Shown piece after piece: positions 15,183 through 25,400 of a stretch of 46,838 bases of DNA. Position 1 is the first letter of the stretch. Each line of letters opens with the position of its first letter. Source of the stretch: VXNE01 sp964518405 (GTDB lineage: Bacteria > Pseudomonadota > Gammaproteobacteria > Pseudomonadales > Azotimanducaceae); contig CAZFGB010000117.1 of NCBI GenBank assembly GCA_964518405.1, positions 1-46,838 of the forward strand. Reading direction: 5' to 3'. The position numbers and the translations under genes are program-made. The notes beneath the pieces are model-generated. The model made no database searches. It was not told the DNA's origin and saw nothing but the letters and a program-made list of their open reading frames with translations.

Positions 15183-16568
15183 CTAGCGAAGCGCTTCCAC
15201 GTCATCCTGATCCGGCATCAGCATGAACTCCGGATAGGCCTCGATGCCCAGTTCCGCCGCGTCCTGGCCAAGCGACTCCACTTCGGGCGACACTCTCGCG
15301 CCCATGGTCTTCTTGAGCACCAGCCAGATAACCGCCGATATCGCCGTCACGAACACCCCGATGGCCAAGATTCCGGCCAATTGCGCGCCGAGATTGCCGC
15401 CACCCGCGATGCAAACCGCGATGGTTCCCCAGATTCCCGCGAAAAGGTGCGCCGGAACCGCACCGACCACGTCGTCTACCTTGAGGAGCTCCAGCAGCTT
15501 GATTCCGCCCACCACCACGACGCCGCCGATCGCGCCGATGACCACGGCCCAGTGGTGATCGACGATGTCCGGGGCCGCCGTGATGGATACGAGGCCGGCG
15601 ATGGCGCCGTTCAGAACGGCCAGCAGGTCTACCCGGCCGAGAATGGGACGGGAAACGATGATCGCCGCGACGACTCCCGCCGCAGCCGCCAGGTTGGTGT
15701 TGGCGAACACAACGCTCATCGCCACCGCATCGATGGTACTCGCCAGCGCCAGTTGCGAACCGCCGTTGAAGCCGAACCACCCAAGCCAGAGAATGAAGAC
15801 GCCCAGCGTGACCGCCGGAATGTTCGATGGCGGCGTGGGCTTGGTGCTGCCGTCCTCGCGAAACTTGCCGAGCCTCGGCCCGACGATGATGGCACCGGCG
15901 AGCGCCGCCCACCCGCCGGTGCAATGCACGATGGTGGATCCGGCAAAGTCCTTGAAGCCAAGCTGATAGAGCCATCCTTCACCCCAGGTCCAGGCGCCGA
16001 CCACCGGATAGATGAAGGCTGTCAGGATTGCGACAAAGATGAAGAAGCACCACAGGTTCACGCGCTCCGCGAGCGTGCCCGACACGATCGAAGCCGTGGT
16101 CGCGACGAAGACCATCTGGAAGAACCAATCGGACATCGTCGAATTGCCGCTCTCGATCACCGCAGACCTCGCCCCTTCCTCGCCCGAGAGCAGGGAGAGT
16201 TCTTCGGCGGAAGGACCGTACAGGAACTGCAATGTTCCGATCCACTGTCCCACATCGACGTACATCAGGTTGTATCCGACGAGGTAGTACGCGAGGCCGG
16301 CGATGGAATACAGGCCGATGTTCTTCATGCAGATCATCGAGGCGTTCTTGGTCCGCACCGAGCCGGCCTCGAGCATCGTGAAACCGGCGCACATCCACAT
16401 GACGAGCGCGCCGCAAATGAGGAACGAGAACGTGTTGAGGACGAACTGGGCCTCCGCGGCGACCGTCGCTTGCGCGGTCGTCCCGATTGCCACAAGCACC
16501 ATGGCCAACGCCGATGCCAGTAGCGGTTTTCGGTTCGGAGCCTTGAAGCCGGCGCTTCGGCGTCCCAT
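15183..16568 (-). CDS. amtB: Ammonium transporter (Amt family)
   Basis: A 461-residue Amt channel with a signal-peptide-like first helix (to about residue 36) and 11 further membrane helices. The twin pore histidines are His215 in STIVHCTGG and His374 in VPAHLFAGIWG. The C-terminal tail ends LGIEAYPEF, related to the regulatory tail bound by PII proteins. No glnK lies beside it, although the two are usually adjacent. The frame extends to 16673, but the ATG at 16568 has GGGGGAAAG directly upstream. The gene is divergent from the ABC-RND operon. Confidence 0.95.
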   Translation of the reverse strand: MGRRSAGFKAPNRKPLLASALAMVLVAIGTTAQATVAAEAQFVLNTFSFLICGALVMWMCAGFTMLEAGSVRTKNASMICMKNIGLYSIAGLAYYLVGYNLMYVDVGQWIGTLQFLYGPSAEELSLLSGEEGARSAVIESGNSTMSDWFFQMVFVATTASIVSGTLAERVNLWCFFIFVAILTAFIYPVVGAWTWGEGWLYQLGFKDFAGSTIVHCTGGWAALAGAIIVGPRLGKFREDGSTKPTPPSNIPAVTLGVFILWLGWFGFNGGSQLALASTIDAVAMSVVFANTNLAAAAGVVAAIIVSRPILGRVDLLAVLNGAIAGLVSITAAPDIVDHHWAVVIGAIGGVVVVGGIKLLELLKVDDVVGAVPAHLFAGIWGTIAVCIAGGGNLGAQLAGILAIGVFVTAISAVIWLVLKKTMGARVSPEVESLGQDAAELGIEAYPEFMLMPDQDDVEALR

Positions 16569-16741
16569 TCTTTCCCCCTTTCGCAACGTTGGCGAAAGCC
16601 CTGCCCGCCTCGAAAGTATGCCAGCGCGTTTGGATCGGGTCCATTTGCAGTTTTGGGACAATCCGCCCGCCATCCCCTGCTAAGTGCGGGATCAATACTC
16701 TATTATTCGCGCTCCCGTACCCGGATGCCGCGGCAACTGCA
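16569..16741. promoter_or_regulatory. Divergent region between amtB and the ABC-RND operon
   Basis: These 173 bp must serve amtB to the left and the six-gene operon to the right. A plus-strand TATTAT at 16701-16706 could be a -10 for the operon, but the matching -35 is poor. On the amtB side a TGGCAT occurs without the TTGCA of a sigma-54 site at the right spacing. Confidence 0.35.
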
Positions 16742-17701
16742 TTGACCGTTCAAGAACCTGACGCGCCCGCCATCGAAGCCCGCGGCATCGGCCACACCTA
16801 CAAGGGGGGCCACGAGGCGCTCGCGGACGTGGAACTTAACCTCGGCACCGGCCTGTTCGGTCTGCTCGGACCGAACGGCGCGGGCAAGAGCACGCTGCTG
16901 CGCATCATCGGTACGTTGTTGAGACCGAGCCGGGGAACCATGTCGGTGTGCGGATTCGACGTCGCGCGGGAACCGCTGCAGGTGCGTTCCCGCATCGGCT
17001 ACCTGCCGCAGGAATTCGGCGCCTGGCGCCTGCATCGAACGGAAGAAGTGGTCGATACCCTCGCCCGGATGTCGGGGCTCCGGAAGCGCCGTGAACGGCG
17101 CCGCCGCGTGGCGGAAGTGCTGGCGATCGTGGGCCTCGAATCCGTTGCCGACCGCAAGGTCAAGAAGCTCTCGGGGGGTATGGTGCGCCGTCTCGGCGTG
17201 GCGCAGGCCCTGGTGCACGAGCCGCGAGTGCTGATCGTCGACGAGCCGACGGTCGGACTCGACCCGGAAGAGCGCATGCGCTTTCGTCAACTCGTGACCC
17301 GATTGGGACAGGACAGGACGATCCTGCTATCGACCCACATCGTGGCCGATCTCGGCGGCGGTTGTCGGGAAATCACGCTGCTCGACTCGGGCGGCATCGT
17401 GTTTCACGGTCCGCCGAAGGCATTGCTTGATCAGGCCGAAGGTCGGGTGTTTGCAATCACCACCGACGCGGCCGGAGTGGAACGCATGGAAACCGCCCAT
17501 GAAATTGTCTCGCGCGCCCCGGCGGACGGCGGCGTCGCGTTGCGCGCGGTCACCCGGGACACCATTCCGGAGGGCGGCGCGCCGGTCGAGTCACCGACGC
17601 TGGAAGAAGCGTACCTCGCGTTCATGGCTGCCCGCGGTCGTTCCGAGGCGGCCCGGCAGGACGAAGAGACCGTGAACCCATCCGAAGGGAACGGCACCTA
17701 G
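16742..17701 (+). CDS. ABC transporter ATP-binding protein (first gene of ABC-RND operon)
   Basis: A 319-residue nucleotide-binding subunit of an ABC-2-type exporter. The A-loop Tyr is residue 20, Walker A is GPNGAGKS (43-50), the Q-loop Gln is 90, the signature is LSGGM (143-147), Walker B is VLIVDE (163-168), and the switch His is 199. About 100 residues follow the core domain. The TTG start is the only plausible one close to the domain and has no good ribosome binding site, so it may be off by a few codons. The sequence is paralogous to the ATPase domain at the end of the RND fusion (25548-30326): both read VDEPTVGLDP, then RxRFR, then LSTH or FSTH. The two could pair as a heterodimer. The stop codon lies in the left arm of a MITE-like element. 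Confidence 0.92.
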   Translation: MTVQEPDAPAIEARGIGHTYKGGHEALADVELNLGTGLFGLLGPNGAGKSTLLRIIGTLLRPSRGTMSVCGFDVAREPLQVRSRIGYLPQEFGAWRLHRTEEVVDTLARMSGLRKRRERRRRVAEVLAIVGLESVADRKVKKLSGGMVRRLGVAQALVHEPRVLIVDEPTVGLDPEERMRFRQLVTRLGQDRTILLSTHIVADLGGGCREITLLDSGGIVFHGPPKALLDQAEGRVFAITTDAAGVERMETAHEIVSRAPADGGVALRAVTRDTIPEGGAPVESPTLEEAYLAFMAARGRSEAARQDEETVNPSEGNGT

Positions 17702-17865
17702 TGCTCCGTCAAGCCCAAATCTGCGGGAATCTGCGGGTCTTTTTGCCCCCTGAACTTTGTTGCTCCTCCTTGTGTGGTACCTGCCACACGGCGTCGTCGC
17801 GCCTCGCCAGGAACCAAAAATCCCTCGCAGCCACACTCGCATCTTTAGACTTGACGGAACACTAG
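17698..17865. mobile_element. MITE-like element, 164 bp plus CTAG duplication
   Basis: Inverted repeats at 17698-17727 and 17836-17865 match at 24 of 30 positions, and 15 of the outermost 16. Both ends carry CTAG, which looks like a 4-bp target duplication. Inside are a doubled ATCTGCGGG motif and a GTGTGG/CCACAC hairpin (about 17773-17790), but no transposase frame. Removing the element and one CTAG restores CCTAGTGCG, in which the ATPase stop TAG overlaps the permease start GTG. The insertion therefore appears to have split a coupled gene junction. No second copy is visible in this window. Confidence 0.7.
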
Positions 17866-20800
17866 TGCGAAAGACAGTCGCGATCGCCATCGCGGAAATT
17901 CGCTCCGCTAGGCGCCTCGCAAGGACCTGGATTTTTGCCGGCCTGGCTCTGGTCGTCGGCATCGCCCAGTTCTTTTTCTTCAGCTTCATGCATGGCACCG
18001 GTTCCGGCATGTCCGCGTCGGCGGGCCTGATCGCGCCGCGATTCATCTTGTCGTACCTCGGCGTGTACTACGTGTGGGTGCTGATGGTCGGACTGGTATT
18101 CCTCGCCTTCGATGTCCGCGCGCGCGATGAGCGCGACCGCATCGCCGAGGTGGTCGATGTGCGCCCCGCATCGAATCTTTCGCTGCTGTTGGGCAGGCTG
18201 GCCGGGCTGGTGCTGGTCGCATGGGCACCCGTTGTCGCACTCGCAGTCCTGTTCCAGGCGATCGGGGGGGCCGCGCAACTGTTTGACTGGCCGATGGGCG
18301 AAATGGTCCAGCCCGTTTCCCTGGCTGTATTCCTCTTCCTCGATGCCCTGCCCGTATTGATCCTGTGGTGCGCGACAATCATCCTGCTGGCGGTCCTGTT
18401 GCGCTACCGGCTGCTGGTGGCGGTAGCCGGTTTCGCCGTGTTCGGATTGCATATCTATTCGACGGACAACGCGCCCGTCTACCTGATGCAACTGATCCTC
18501 CCCTTCGGAAGCGCGTACCCGTCCGACATCCTGCCAGCGTATCCCGATCTCACGACGCTTGCCCATCGCGCCTCCCTCCTGCTGTTCGCCGCCGGCGCAT
18601 TGCTTCTCGCCGCCGTGCTGTATCCCCGGCCGGACGGGGCGTTCAAGCCCGCGCGCGCCGGCGTCGGCATCGTCTGCATTGCCGCCGGTACGGCCCTGCT
18701 CGGCTTGATGTTCGCCAACGCGGCCGACGAACTTGCCGTCACGGAACAGTGGGCTGCGGCGCATGAATCGCGGCGGGACGATCCACATCCCGACATCGAA
18801 ACGGTCACGGCATCGATACGCATAGTGCCCGGCGAATCCCTCGCGCTCGACATGGAGATGCGCGTCGCCGCGCCCGCGGACCGCCCGCTCGACGAACTGC
18901 TGTTCAGCTTGAATCCGGGCATGAGAGTAGATGCCGTGAGCGTCGACGGCGGGACGACGACGTTCACCCACGCGCACGGGCTGCTCGTCGTCGCATTGCC
19001 GGCGCCGCTCGAGGCGGATTCCTCCGCTGTCGTGTCCCTGCGCGCGCAAGGCGTCCCGGATCCCTCCTTCGGCTATCTCGACAGCGCCATCGACATCGCG
19101 CGATCAGAAGGGTCTTCTACCGGGCTGACCGCGCTGGGATCGGATGCCTCCGTCTTCGAACGTCGATACGTCGCCTTGATGCCGGCGTCCAGTTGGCTGC
19201 CCAGCCCGGGCGCGAACTTCGACCGCAAGGACCCATCGCAACGGCCCGGGGACTTCTTCCATGCCGAAATCACGGTCGAGGTGCCGGTCGATTGGCTCGT
19301 CGCCGGGCCGGGCCGCCGCGAGCCGGCCGGCGAGGGCAGGTTTCGCTTCCGCCCCGACGCGCCGGTGCCGGCCATCGGCCTGGTGGCTTCGAGATTCGAA
19401 CGCCGCGCGCTACGTGTGGCCGATGTCGAATTCGAACTGCTGCTGAACCGGAACCACTTGCGCAACGTTGCTTTCTTCGCCGATGCCGAAGACGCGCTCG
19501 CCGGGCGTGTCGAGGAACTCTTTGCCGCCGCCGAAGACGCGGACCTTGGTTATCCCTACGAAGCCCTGAGCCTGGTCGAAGTGCCCCCGCAGCTCAGGAC
19601 CTACGGCGGCGGTTGGCGCATGGACACGGTACTGTCGCTACCCGGCGTCATGCTTCTCAGTGAACTCGGATTCCCCACCGCCCGTTTCGAACGGCTGTTT
19701 CGAGACCCCGAATCGTTGGCCCGGATGGCGAGCGAAGAAGGCGGCGTCGCCGCCGCGAAGGTGCGCGTCCTCGAGCGTTTCTTCAAGAACGATATAAACG
19801 GGGGGAACCCTTTCGCCGGCGTGTCGCGCAACTTCCTGCAGTATCAGACCGGCGCCGCGGGCAGCGGCGCGGTCGCCCTCGACTTCGTCTGCGCCGCCCT
19901 CGCCGAGCGGTTGCTCACCGACACCAACGCCTTTTTCTCGGCCCATCTGTTCCGCCGCGCGGACGGCATGGGACAAGTCATGGGCACGATCATGGCGAAT
20001 GCGTTTTCGGGCGGGGCGGGTTGGTCGGTCAACGACGCCGTCCTGGACCGGGTGACGAACCGACCATCGGTATGGAACCGCGCAATCGGCAACGCGCTCG
20101 CGAGCCTGGACACGGATCAGGATCCGGAACAGGCGCTCTACACGCTGATGCTCAAGGGGCAGGCGACGGCATCGTCCATCTGGGACGCCCTCGGGCGCGA
20201 ACGCACGGCGGCGTTGCTATCCGAGTTGCGCCGGCGCTACGCCGGCAGGAACTTCTCCGCGGAAGACTTCAGCGCCGTGGCGCTCGGCGCGGGAGCGGAT
20301 ATCGAATCGGTTGTCGGAAACTGGCTGCACGACGCATCGCTTCCCGGATTCCTCGCATCGCCGGTGGAGGTCACCCGCCTGCGCGACTCCGACTTCGGCC
20401 AGTCCAGATACCAGATTCGCCTGCATGTGCGTAACGATGAACCCGCACCTGGTTTGCTGCGCGTGGAATGGTCGACGCCGAAAAAGGCAAAGCGCGGCGG
20501 GGAAAGCGCACCGGTGCGGATCGGCGCCGGGACGTCGGCCGAGATCGGCCTCGTTACCGCAATGCCGCCGACGGAGGTCAGGCTCGAACCCTACCTGTCG
20601 CTCAACCGGCAACCGGTGCGACTCGACCTGCCCGAGATCGACACCGAGGCACTGGTCGAGGACGAACCGTTCGAGGGATGGCGTCCCAGCGACTGGCGCC
20701 CTCCGCCGCCCCAGGGGATCGTCGTCGACGATCTCGACCCGGGCTTTTCCGCGGATGACGCGATTGCCGAACGCATACGCAACGGGGACATCGGGGAAGT

Positions 20801-21305
20801 CGACGAGGGACTTCCCGCTTTCGGTACTCCCGGCCCCGGTTGGTCCCGGCAGGAGCTGGAAGGGACCTGGGGCAAGTATCGGCACACCCTGGCCCGGTCG
20901 ATGTCGTCGTCCGGAGAGTCGGAGGCGGTGACGTTCGCGGCGCGGTTGCCGCGCGCAGGCCGCTGGCGCCTCGATTACCATTTGCCGCCCGCCAAGTCGC
21001 GTAGCCGCTCACGGAACATCGCCGTGAGCGTAGGAGTAGGTTCGGGAGGCGTGAACGTGGACCTGGGCGAATCCTGGCAGGCGAGTCGAGGGCCCTACGA
21101 CATGCAACTCGTCGCCGACGGTACACCCGTCGTGATCGAATTCGACGGCTCGGCGGCGGTGGCCGGCTGGAACAATCTCGGCGAATTCGAACTCGCCGCA
21201 GGCGAAGTTCGACTGGTCGTCAGCAACAGGTCGATCGGGCAAAACGACGACCGATACACTATTGTGGCCGACGCCATCCGTTGGCTGCCGGTGAACAGCA
21301 ATTGA
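17865..21305 (+). CDS. ABC-2-type permease fused to large periplasmic M1-peptidase-like and golvesin-C-like region
   Basis: This 1146-residue protein has an N-terminal membrane domain (about 1-290, six or seven helices) like ABC-2 permeases. A periplasmic part of more than 800 residues follows. Residues 300-700 resemble the N-terminal beta domain and peptidase-like region of M1 aminopeptidases, with GGGWRMD (581-587) at the GAMEN-loop position. The zinc motif HExxH is missing, so peptidase activity is unlikely. The last 150 residues (GPGWSRQELEGTWG ... GWNNLGEFELAAG ... YTIVADAIRWLP) look like a golvesin C-terminal-like beta domain. The GTG at 17865 lies on the edge of the MITE-like element; a TTG inside the element (17757) is an alternative start. 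It should partner the ATPase encoded just upstream. Confidence 0.78.
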   Translation: MRKTVAIAIAEIRSARRLARTWIFAGLALVVGIAQFFFFSFMHGTGSGMSASAGLIAPRFILSYLGVYYVWVLMVGLVFLAFDVRARDERDRIAEVVDVRPASNLSLLLGRLAGLVLVAWAPVVALAVLFQAIGGAAQLFDWPMGEMVQPVSLAVFLFLDALPVLILWCATIILLAVLLRYRLLVAVAGFAVFGLHIYSTDNAPVYLMQLILPFGSAYPSDILPAYPDLTTLAHRASLLLFAAGALLLAAVLYPRPDGAFKPARAGVGIVCIAAGTALLGLMFANAADELAVTEQWAAAHESRRDDPHPDIETVTASIRIVPGESLALDMEMRVAAPADRPLDELLFSLNPGMRVDAVSVDGGTTTFTHAHGLLVVALPAPLEADSSAVVSLRAQGVPDPSFGYLDSAIDIARSEGSSTGLTALGSDASVFERRYVALMPASSWLPSPGANFDRKDPSQRPGDFFHAEITVEVPVDWLVAGPGRREPAGEGRFRFRPDAPVPAIGLVASRFERRALRVADVEFELLLNRNHLRNVAFFADAEDALAGRVEELFAAAEDADLGYPYEALSLVEVPPQLRTYGGGWRMDTVLSLPGVMLLSELGFPTARFERLFRDPESLARMASEEGGVAAAKVRVLERFFKNDINGGNPFAGVSRNFLQYQTGAAGSGAVALDFVCAALAERLLTDTNAFFSAHLFRRADGMGQVMGTIMANAFSGGAGWSVNDAVLDRVTNRPSVWNRAIGNALASLDTDQDPEQALYTLMLKGQATASSIWDALGRERTAALLSELRRRYAGRNFSAEDFSAVALGAGADIESVVGNWLHDASLPGFLASPVEVTRLRDSDFGQSRYQIRLHVRNDEPAPGLLRVEWSTPKKAKRGGESAPVRIGAGTSAEIGLVTAMPPTEVRLEPYLSLNRQPVRLDLPEIDTEALVEDEPFEGWRPSDWRPPPPQGIVVDDLDPGFSADDAIAERIRNGDIGEVDEGLPAFGTPGPGWSRQELEGTWGKYRHTLARSMSSSGESEAVTFAARLPRAGRWRLDYHLPPAKSRSRSRNIAVSVGVGSGGVNVDLGESWQASRGPYDMQLVADGTPVVIEFDGSAAVAGWNNLGEFELAAGEVRLVVSNRSIGQNDDRYTIVADAIRWLPVNSN

Positions 21306-21367
21306 AATCGTCCTCTCACGCAACGCGCACGCATTCCCGATATCGCAAATGCCGTCCCGGCATCGCC

Positions 21368-22444
21368 ATGGCGCCGGTCAGCCGACCCGTCGCGGCGATC
21401 CTGGCCCTCGCGCTCTGCGGCTGCGGTCCCGGCCCGAGCGCGCCCCCGGCGGAGTTCCGCATCCCGGTGGAAGTGAGCACGGTCGAAACCGGCAACGTCG
21501 AGGAACTGATCGTTACCACCGGGACGCTGCGCACCCGGGAAATGGTCACTCTCGACATCGAGATTCCCGGATATTTGCGGATCGGGCGCGACGACGCCGG
21601 CAATCGCCTCGCCGAGGGCGCGACGGTCGCGGCCGGACAGGTCGTCGCCGAAATAACCGGCGAAGATGCGCGTCTGCACGCGCGTATCGAGTCGACACGC
21701 CGCGCACTGGAAACCGCCGAGTCCGAGCTTGACCGGCGGCGCAACCTGTTCGCTTCCCGACTCATCGCGGAAGAGGTACTGCGACAGGCCGAAGTGCAGT
21801 ACGAAAACGCGCTGTACGAGTTCGAACGCAGCAAACTGAACGCGGCAAAATCGAGGATCGCTACGCCCATCGACGGCGTCATCCTGCGCCTGGCGCGAAA
21901 CGGGGCGGACCTGCCCATCGCCGACGGCCAACTCGTGGCGCCCGGATTCACCATTGCGCAGATTGCGCCACTCGAGGAGTTGATTGCCGACATCGACCTG
22001 GTCGGTCCCGAGCTCGGCCGCGTTCGCGAAGGTCTCGCGACGCGGATTCGGCACTACGCATACGAGGACACGGACATCGCGGGCGAAGTGATCCGGCTGG
22101 CGCCATCGGTGAACGCCAACACGCACACGTTCCGCGCCGAGGTCTCGGTGTCCAACCCGGAAGGGCTCCTCCGTCCCGGCATGTTCGTGGAAGTGACGAT
22201 CATCGCCGAGCAGCGCCTGGACGTTCCGGTGGTGCCGCGGGAATCCATTGCGCGGCGGGCCGGCCGGAACGTGGTATTCGTCCTCACCGGACAGCGCGTA
22301 TCGCGACGCGACGTCAACCTGGGCCTCGGCGACGACGAACAGGTCGAAGTGCTCGCCGGGGTCGCGCCGGGTGACCGCATCGTCGTTCGCGGCGTGGAAA
22401 CGCTCACCGATGGCACGCGGGTTCGGGTGGTAGACACGTCGTAG
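21368..22444 (+). CDS. Membrane-fusion (periplasmic adaptor) lipoprotein of RND type
   Basis: A 358-residue HlyD/AcrA-like adaptor. The N-terminus MAPVSRPVAAILALALCGCG is a lipoprotein signal, with Cys19 the likely lipidated residue. Lipoyl-type halves occur near residues 60-105 and 160-190 and enclose a short alpha-hairpin (about 105-160, RRALETAESELDRRRNLF). Beta-barrel and membrane-proximal domains follow (DVPVVPRESI onward). The hairpin is short, so an extra partner may be needed to reach an outer-membrane channel. An in-frame TTG at 21302 overlapping the preceding stop would lengthen the protein, but the ATG at 21368 gives a sensible signal peptide. No TolC-like gene is in the window. 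Confidence 0.88.
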   Translation: MAPVSRPVAAILALALCGCGPGPSAPPAEFRIPVEVSTVETGNVEELIVTTGTLRTREMVTLDIEIPGYLRIGRDDAGNRLAEGATVAAGQVVAEITGEDARLHARIESTRRALETAESELDRRRNLFASRLIAEEVLRQAEVQYENALYEFERSKLNAAKSRIATPIDGVILRLARNGADLPIADGQLVAPGFTIAQIAPLEELIADIDLVGPELGRVREGLATRIRHYAYEDTDIAGEVIRLAPSVNANTHTFRAEVSVSNPEGLLRPGMFVEVTIIAEQRLDVPVVPRESIARRAGRNVVFVLTGQRVSRRDVNLGLGDDEQVEVLAGVAPGDRIVVRGVETLTDGTRVRVVDTS

Positions 22445-22470
22445 ACGTGTCGAGGCACGCTTTTAGAACA

Positions 22471-25400
22471 ATGGGATTCTTCGAGTCGCTCGCCGGACTC
22501 GCCGTCCGCCGCCCCATTGCGGTCAGCGTTGTCGCCCTCGCCGTAGCGCTGGTCGGCTGGCTTTCCTGGGAGCGGCTTCCGGTCGATCTCCTGCCGGACG
22601 TGGAGACACCCACCGTGGTCGTCTCGGTGAGTTCCGGCGACCGCCCGCCGGCGGAAATGGAACGCCTCTACGGCGAGCGCGTGGAGCAGCTTCTGTTCAC
22701 GGTTCGCGGCATCCGCAACGTCGAGCAGGTCGCGCGGTCGGGCCGGCTGGTCGCCACGGTGACATTCGATTGGGAATCCGACATCGACCTCGGCCTGATC
22801 GACGTACAGAAGGCCGTGGGCCTGATCGAGGCCGATCCGGAAGTCGACGAAGTGCTGGTGCGGCGATTCGACCCGCGCCAATCCCCAATCCTGACCCTCG
22901 GCCTCGTTGCCCCTTCGGGCAAGCCGGACCTGGCCGAACTCAGGCGCCTCGCCCGGCGCCAGGTGGCGCCCGCGCTCGAGCGCCTGCCGGGCGTCGCCGA
23001 AGTACGCGTGGTCGGCGGGAGGGAGCGCGAAGTACGCATCACGGTGGATCGCTACCGCCTCGACGCATTCGGCGTCTCGCTGGGGCAGCTGCAACGCCGG
23101 CTGGCCGAGGAGAACGTCGACATCCCGGCGGGCACGCTGGAAGAAGAGAACCGCATATTCCAGCTCCGCGCCCTGTCGCGTTTCCGTCGCCTCGAAGATG
23201 TCGGCGATGTCGTCGTGCGATACGTGAGCGACGATTCCGGACGGCAACAGGCGGTGCGCGTCTCGGACCTCGGCGGCATCGGGCTCGTCGACCGGGAAAT
23301 CGACCACCTGGTCCGCGTCGACGGCGCCGAAGGCGTAGGGCTTTCCGTCTACAAGGAGGCGGGCGCCAACACCGTCGGCGTATCCGCCACCGTTCGCGAC
23401 GCGCTCGTCGGCTTGGACGACGACCTGCCGAACGTCGACGTCCGGGATATCACCGACGATGCCAGTATTGTGGTCGACGCGCTGGACCACCTGCAGACCG
23501 CCGCCGGCGTCGGCATCGTTCTCGCCATCGCGGTGCTCGCCGCGTTCCTGCGCTCCGCGGGCGCCGTCCTGATCGTCGCGGCGGCGGTGCCGGTCTCCCT
23601 GTTCGCCGCGATCTTCTTCATGGGTTTCGAGTCCTACAGCCTCAACATCGTCACCCTGGGCGGCCTCGCGCTTGGCGCGGGAATGCTGGTCGACAACGCC
23701 ATCGTGGTGGTCGAGTCCATTTATCGCCGCCTCGCCGCGGGCGATGCTCCCGGCGTTGCGGCGGCCCGGGGCACGGGCGAAGTCGCCGGCGCCATCACGG
23801 CGAGCACGCTGACAACCTGCGTCGTGTTCCTGCCGGTGCTGTTCGTCCAGGGTCTCGCCGCCCGCCTGATCGACGGCATCGCGTTCACCGTGACCATCTC
23901 GCTCATCGCATCGCTTGGCGTAGCGCTGATGCTGATACCAGCCCTCGGCGGCTGGTTCTTGCGCGGTTCACCCGACGACGCCCAACCCGCGCCGGCCCGG
24001 CGCGCACTCGAATCGTTCGTCGTGAAACTGCTCCGCCATCCGGTCATCGTGGTCCTGATCGCGGCCGCGGCCGCGGCCGCGGCGGTGGTGGCCTTGCTCA
24101 GGCTCGGTACCGAGTTGCTGCCGCCCACCGACCCGCGCCAGTTTTCGATTCGGATCAAAGGGCCGTCCGAGCAGCGCGTGGAGTCGACCGCCCGCGCGGT
24201 GTCGGGGATCGAAGACCTGCTGCGGCAGGCGGGCGGCGGCGCCTTGGCGGCGACGCTTTCGGAGGTCGGGCGCCTGCCGGAAGACGACCGCCTGATCCGC
24301 AGCGAACTGACCGAGGAGAACACCGCCCGGGTTATCGCGCGCATGGAGATCGATGGCCCCACCGGACGCCAGGTGGCGAGCTGGCTTGCGCCCGAGATGG
24401 CCGGTCTGCCGATGACGGAAGTCAGTTGGGAGATTGGCCGGTCCGCGCTGACCGATGCCTTGGGGACAACCGGCCCGCCGATCGCGGTCGAAGTGGCCGG
24501 CAACGCGCTGGAAGATCTGCGCCATGGCGCTGATCGCATCAAGCAGCGTCTCGAGGCGCTGCCCGAACTGTGGAACGTCCGATCCTCGCTCGAAGGCGGC
24601 CCGCCGGAGCTTCGCGTGACGCTGGATCACGCCATGGCCGATGCCCTCGGGGTCGATCTGCAGACCATGTCGCGCGTTCTCGAGTCGAGCCTTGACGGGC
24701 ATGTCGCCACCATCCTCTCCACCGGCGACGAGGAGCGCCGGGTGACCATTCGACTGCCGACGCCTCGTCGCGAGAACTTGAGCGATGTGGTGTTTCGCAC
24801 GGGGGACGGCCGCCTGGCGGCTATCGGGCAGGTCGCCACATTCACCGAGGAAGAAGGCGCGCGGGAGATATTTCGGCGCGATCAACGGCGGACGGCCGAG
24901 GTCACCGCGCAAGTCGCCCACGGCGTCTCCAAGCCCCGGGCCGTAGCCGCCGTTAAGGCCGCCCTCGATGACTTGCCGCTGCCTCCCGGAACACGCAGCG
25001 CGTTGCGCGGCGAAGAGGAGCAGCGGGCCCGCACGTTCGGCGAACTGCAGTTGGCGGGCGTGCTGGCGCTGGTGCTGGTGTTCATGGTGCTCGCGGGCAC
25101 GTTCGAGTCGCTGGCCCACCCCGCCACCGTGCTGAGCGCCATTCCCCTGGCGCTGATCGGGGTGGCCGGCGCGCTGGTCTGGACGGGACAGCCGATCGGC
25201 GTCATGGCGATGCTGGGACTCATCGTGCTGGCGGGCATTGCGGTGAACGACGCGGTGCTGCTCATCGCTACCGCCCGCCGACAGATGGCCGAAGGAAGCG
25301 ACCGCATCCACGCCCTCGCGGCGGCTGCGGGCATACGGCTGCGTCCCATCGCCATGACCACCCTGACCACCGGACTGGCGCTTGTTCCCCTCGTCCTCGC

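Noticed and set aside
16569..16741. A sigma-54 promoter for amtB
   Set aside because: A TGGCAT is present on the minus strand, but no TTGCA-like -12 element lies at the required distance.
17698..17865. A rho-independent terminator between the ATPase and permease genes
   Set aside because: The arms are more than 100 bp apart with matching CTAG ends and no T-tract after the right arm, which fits a transposon-like element better.
17865..21305. Active M1 aminopeptidase
   Set aside because: No HExxH motif or downstream zinc Glu can be found in the peptidase-like region.
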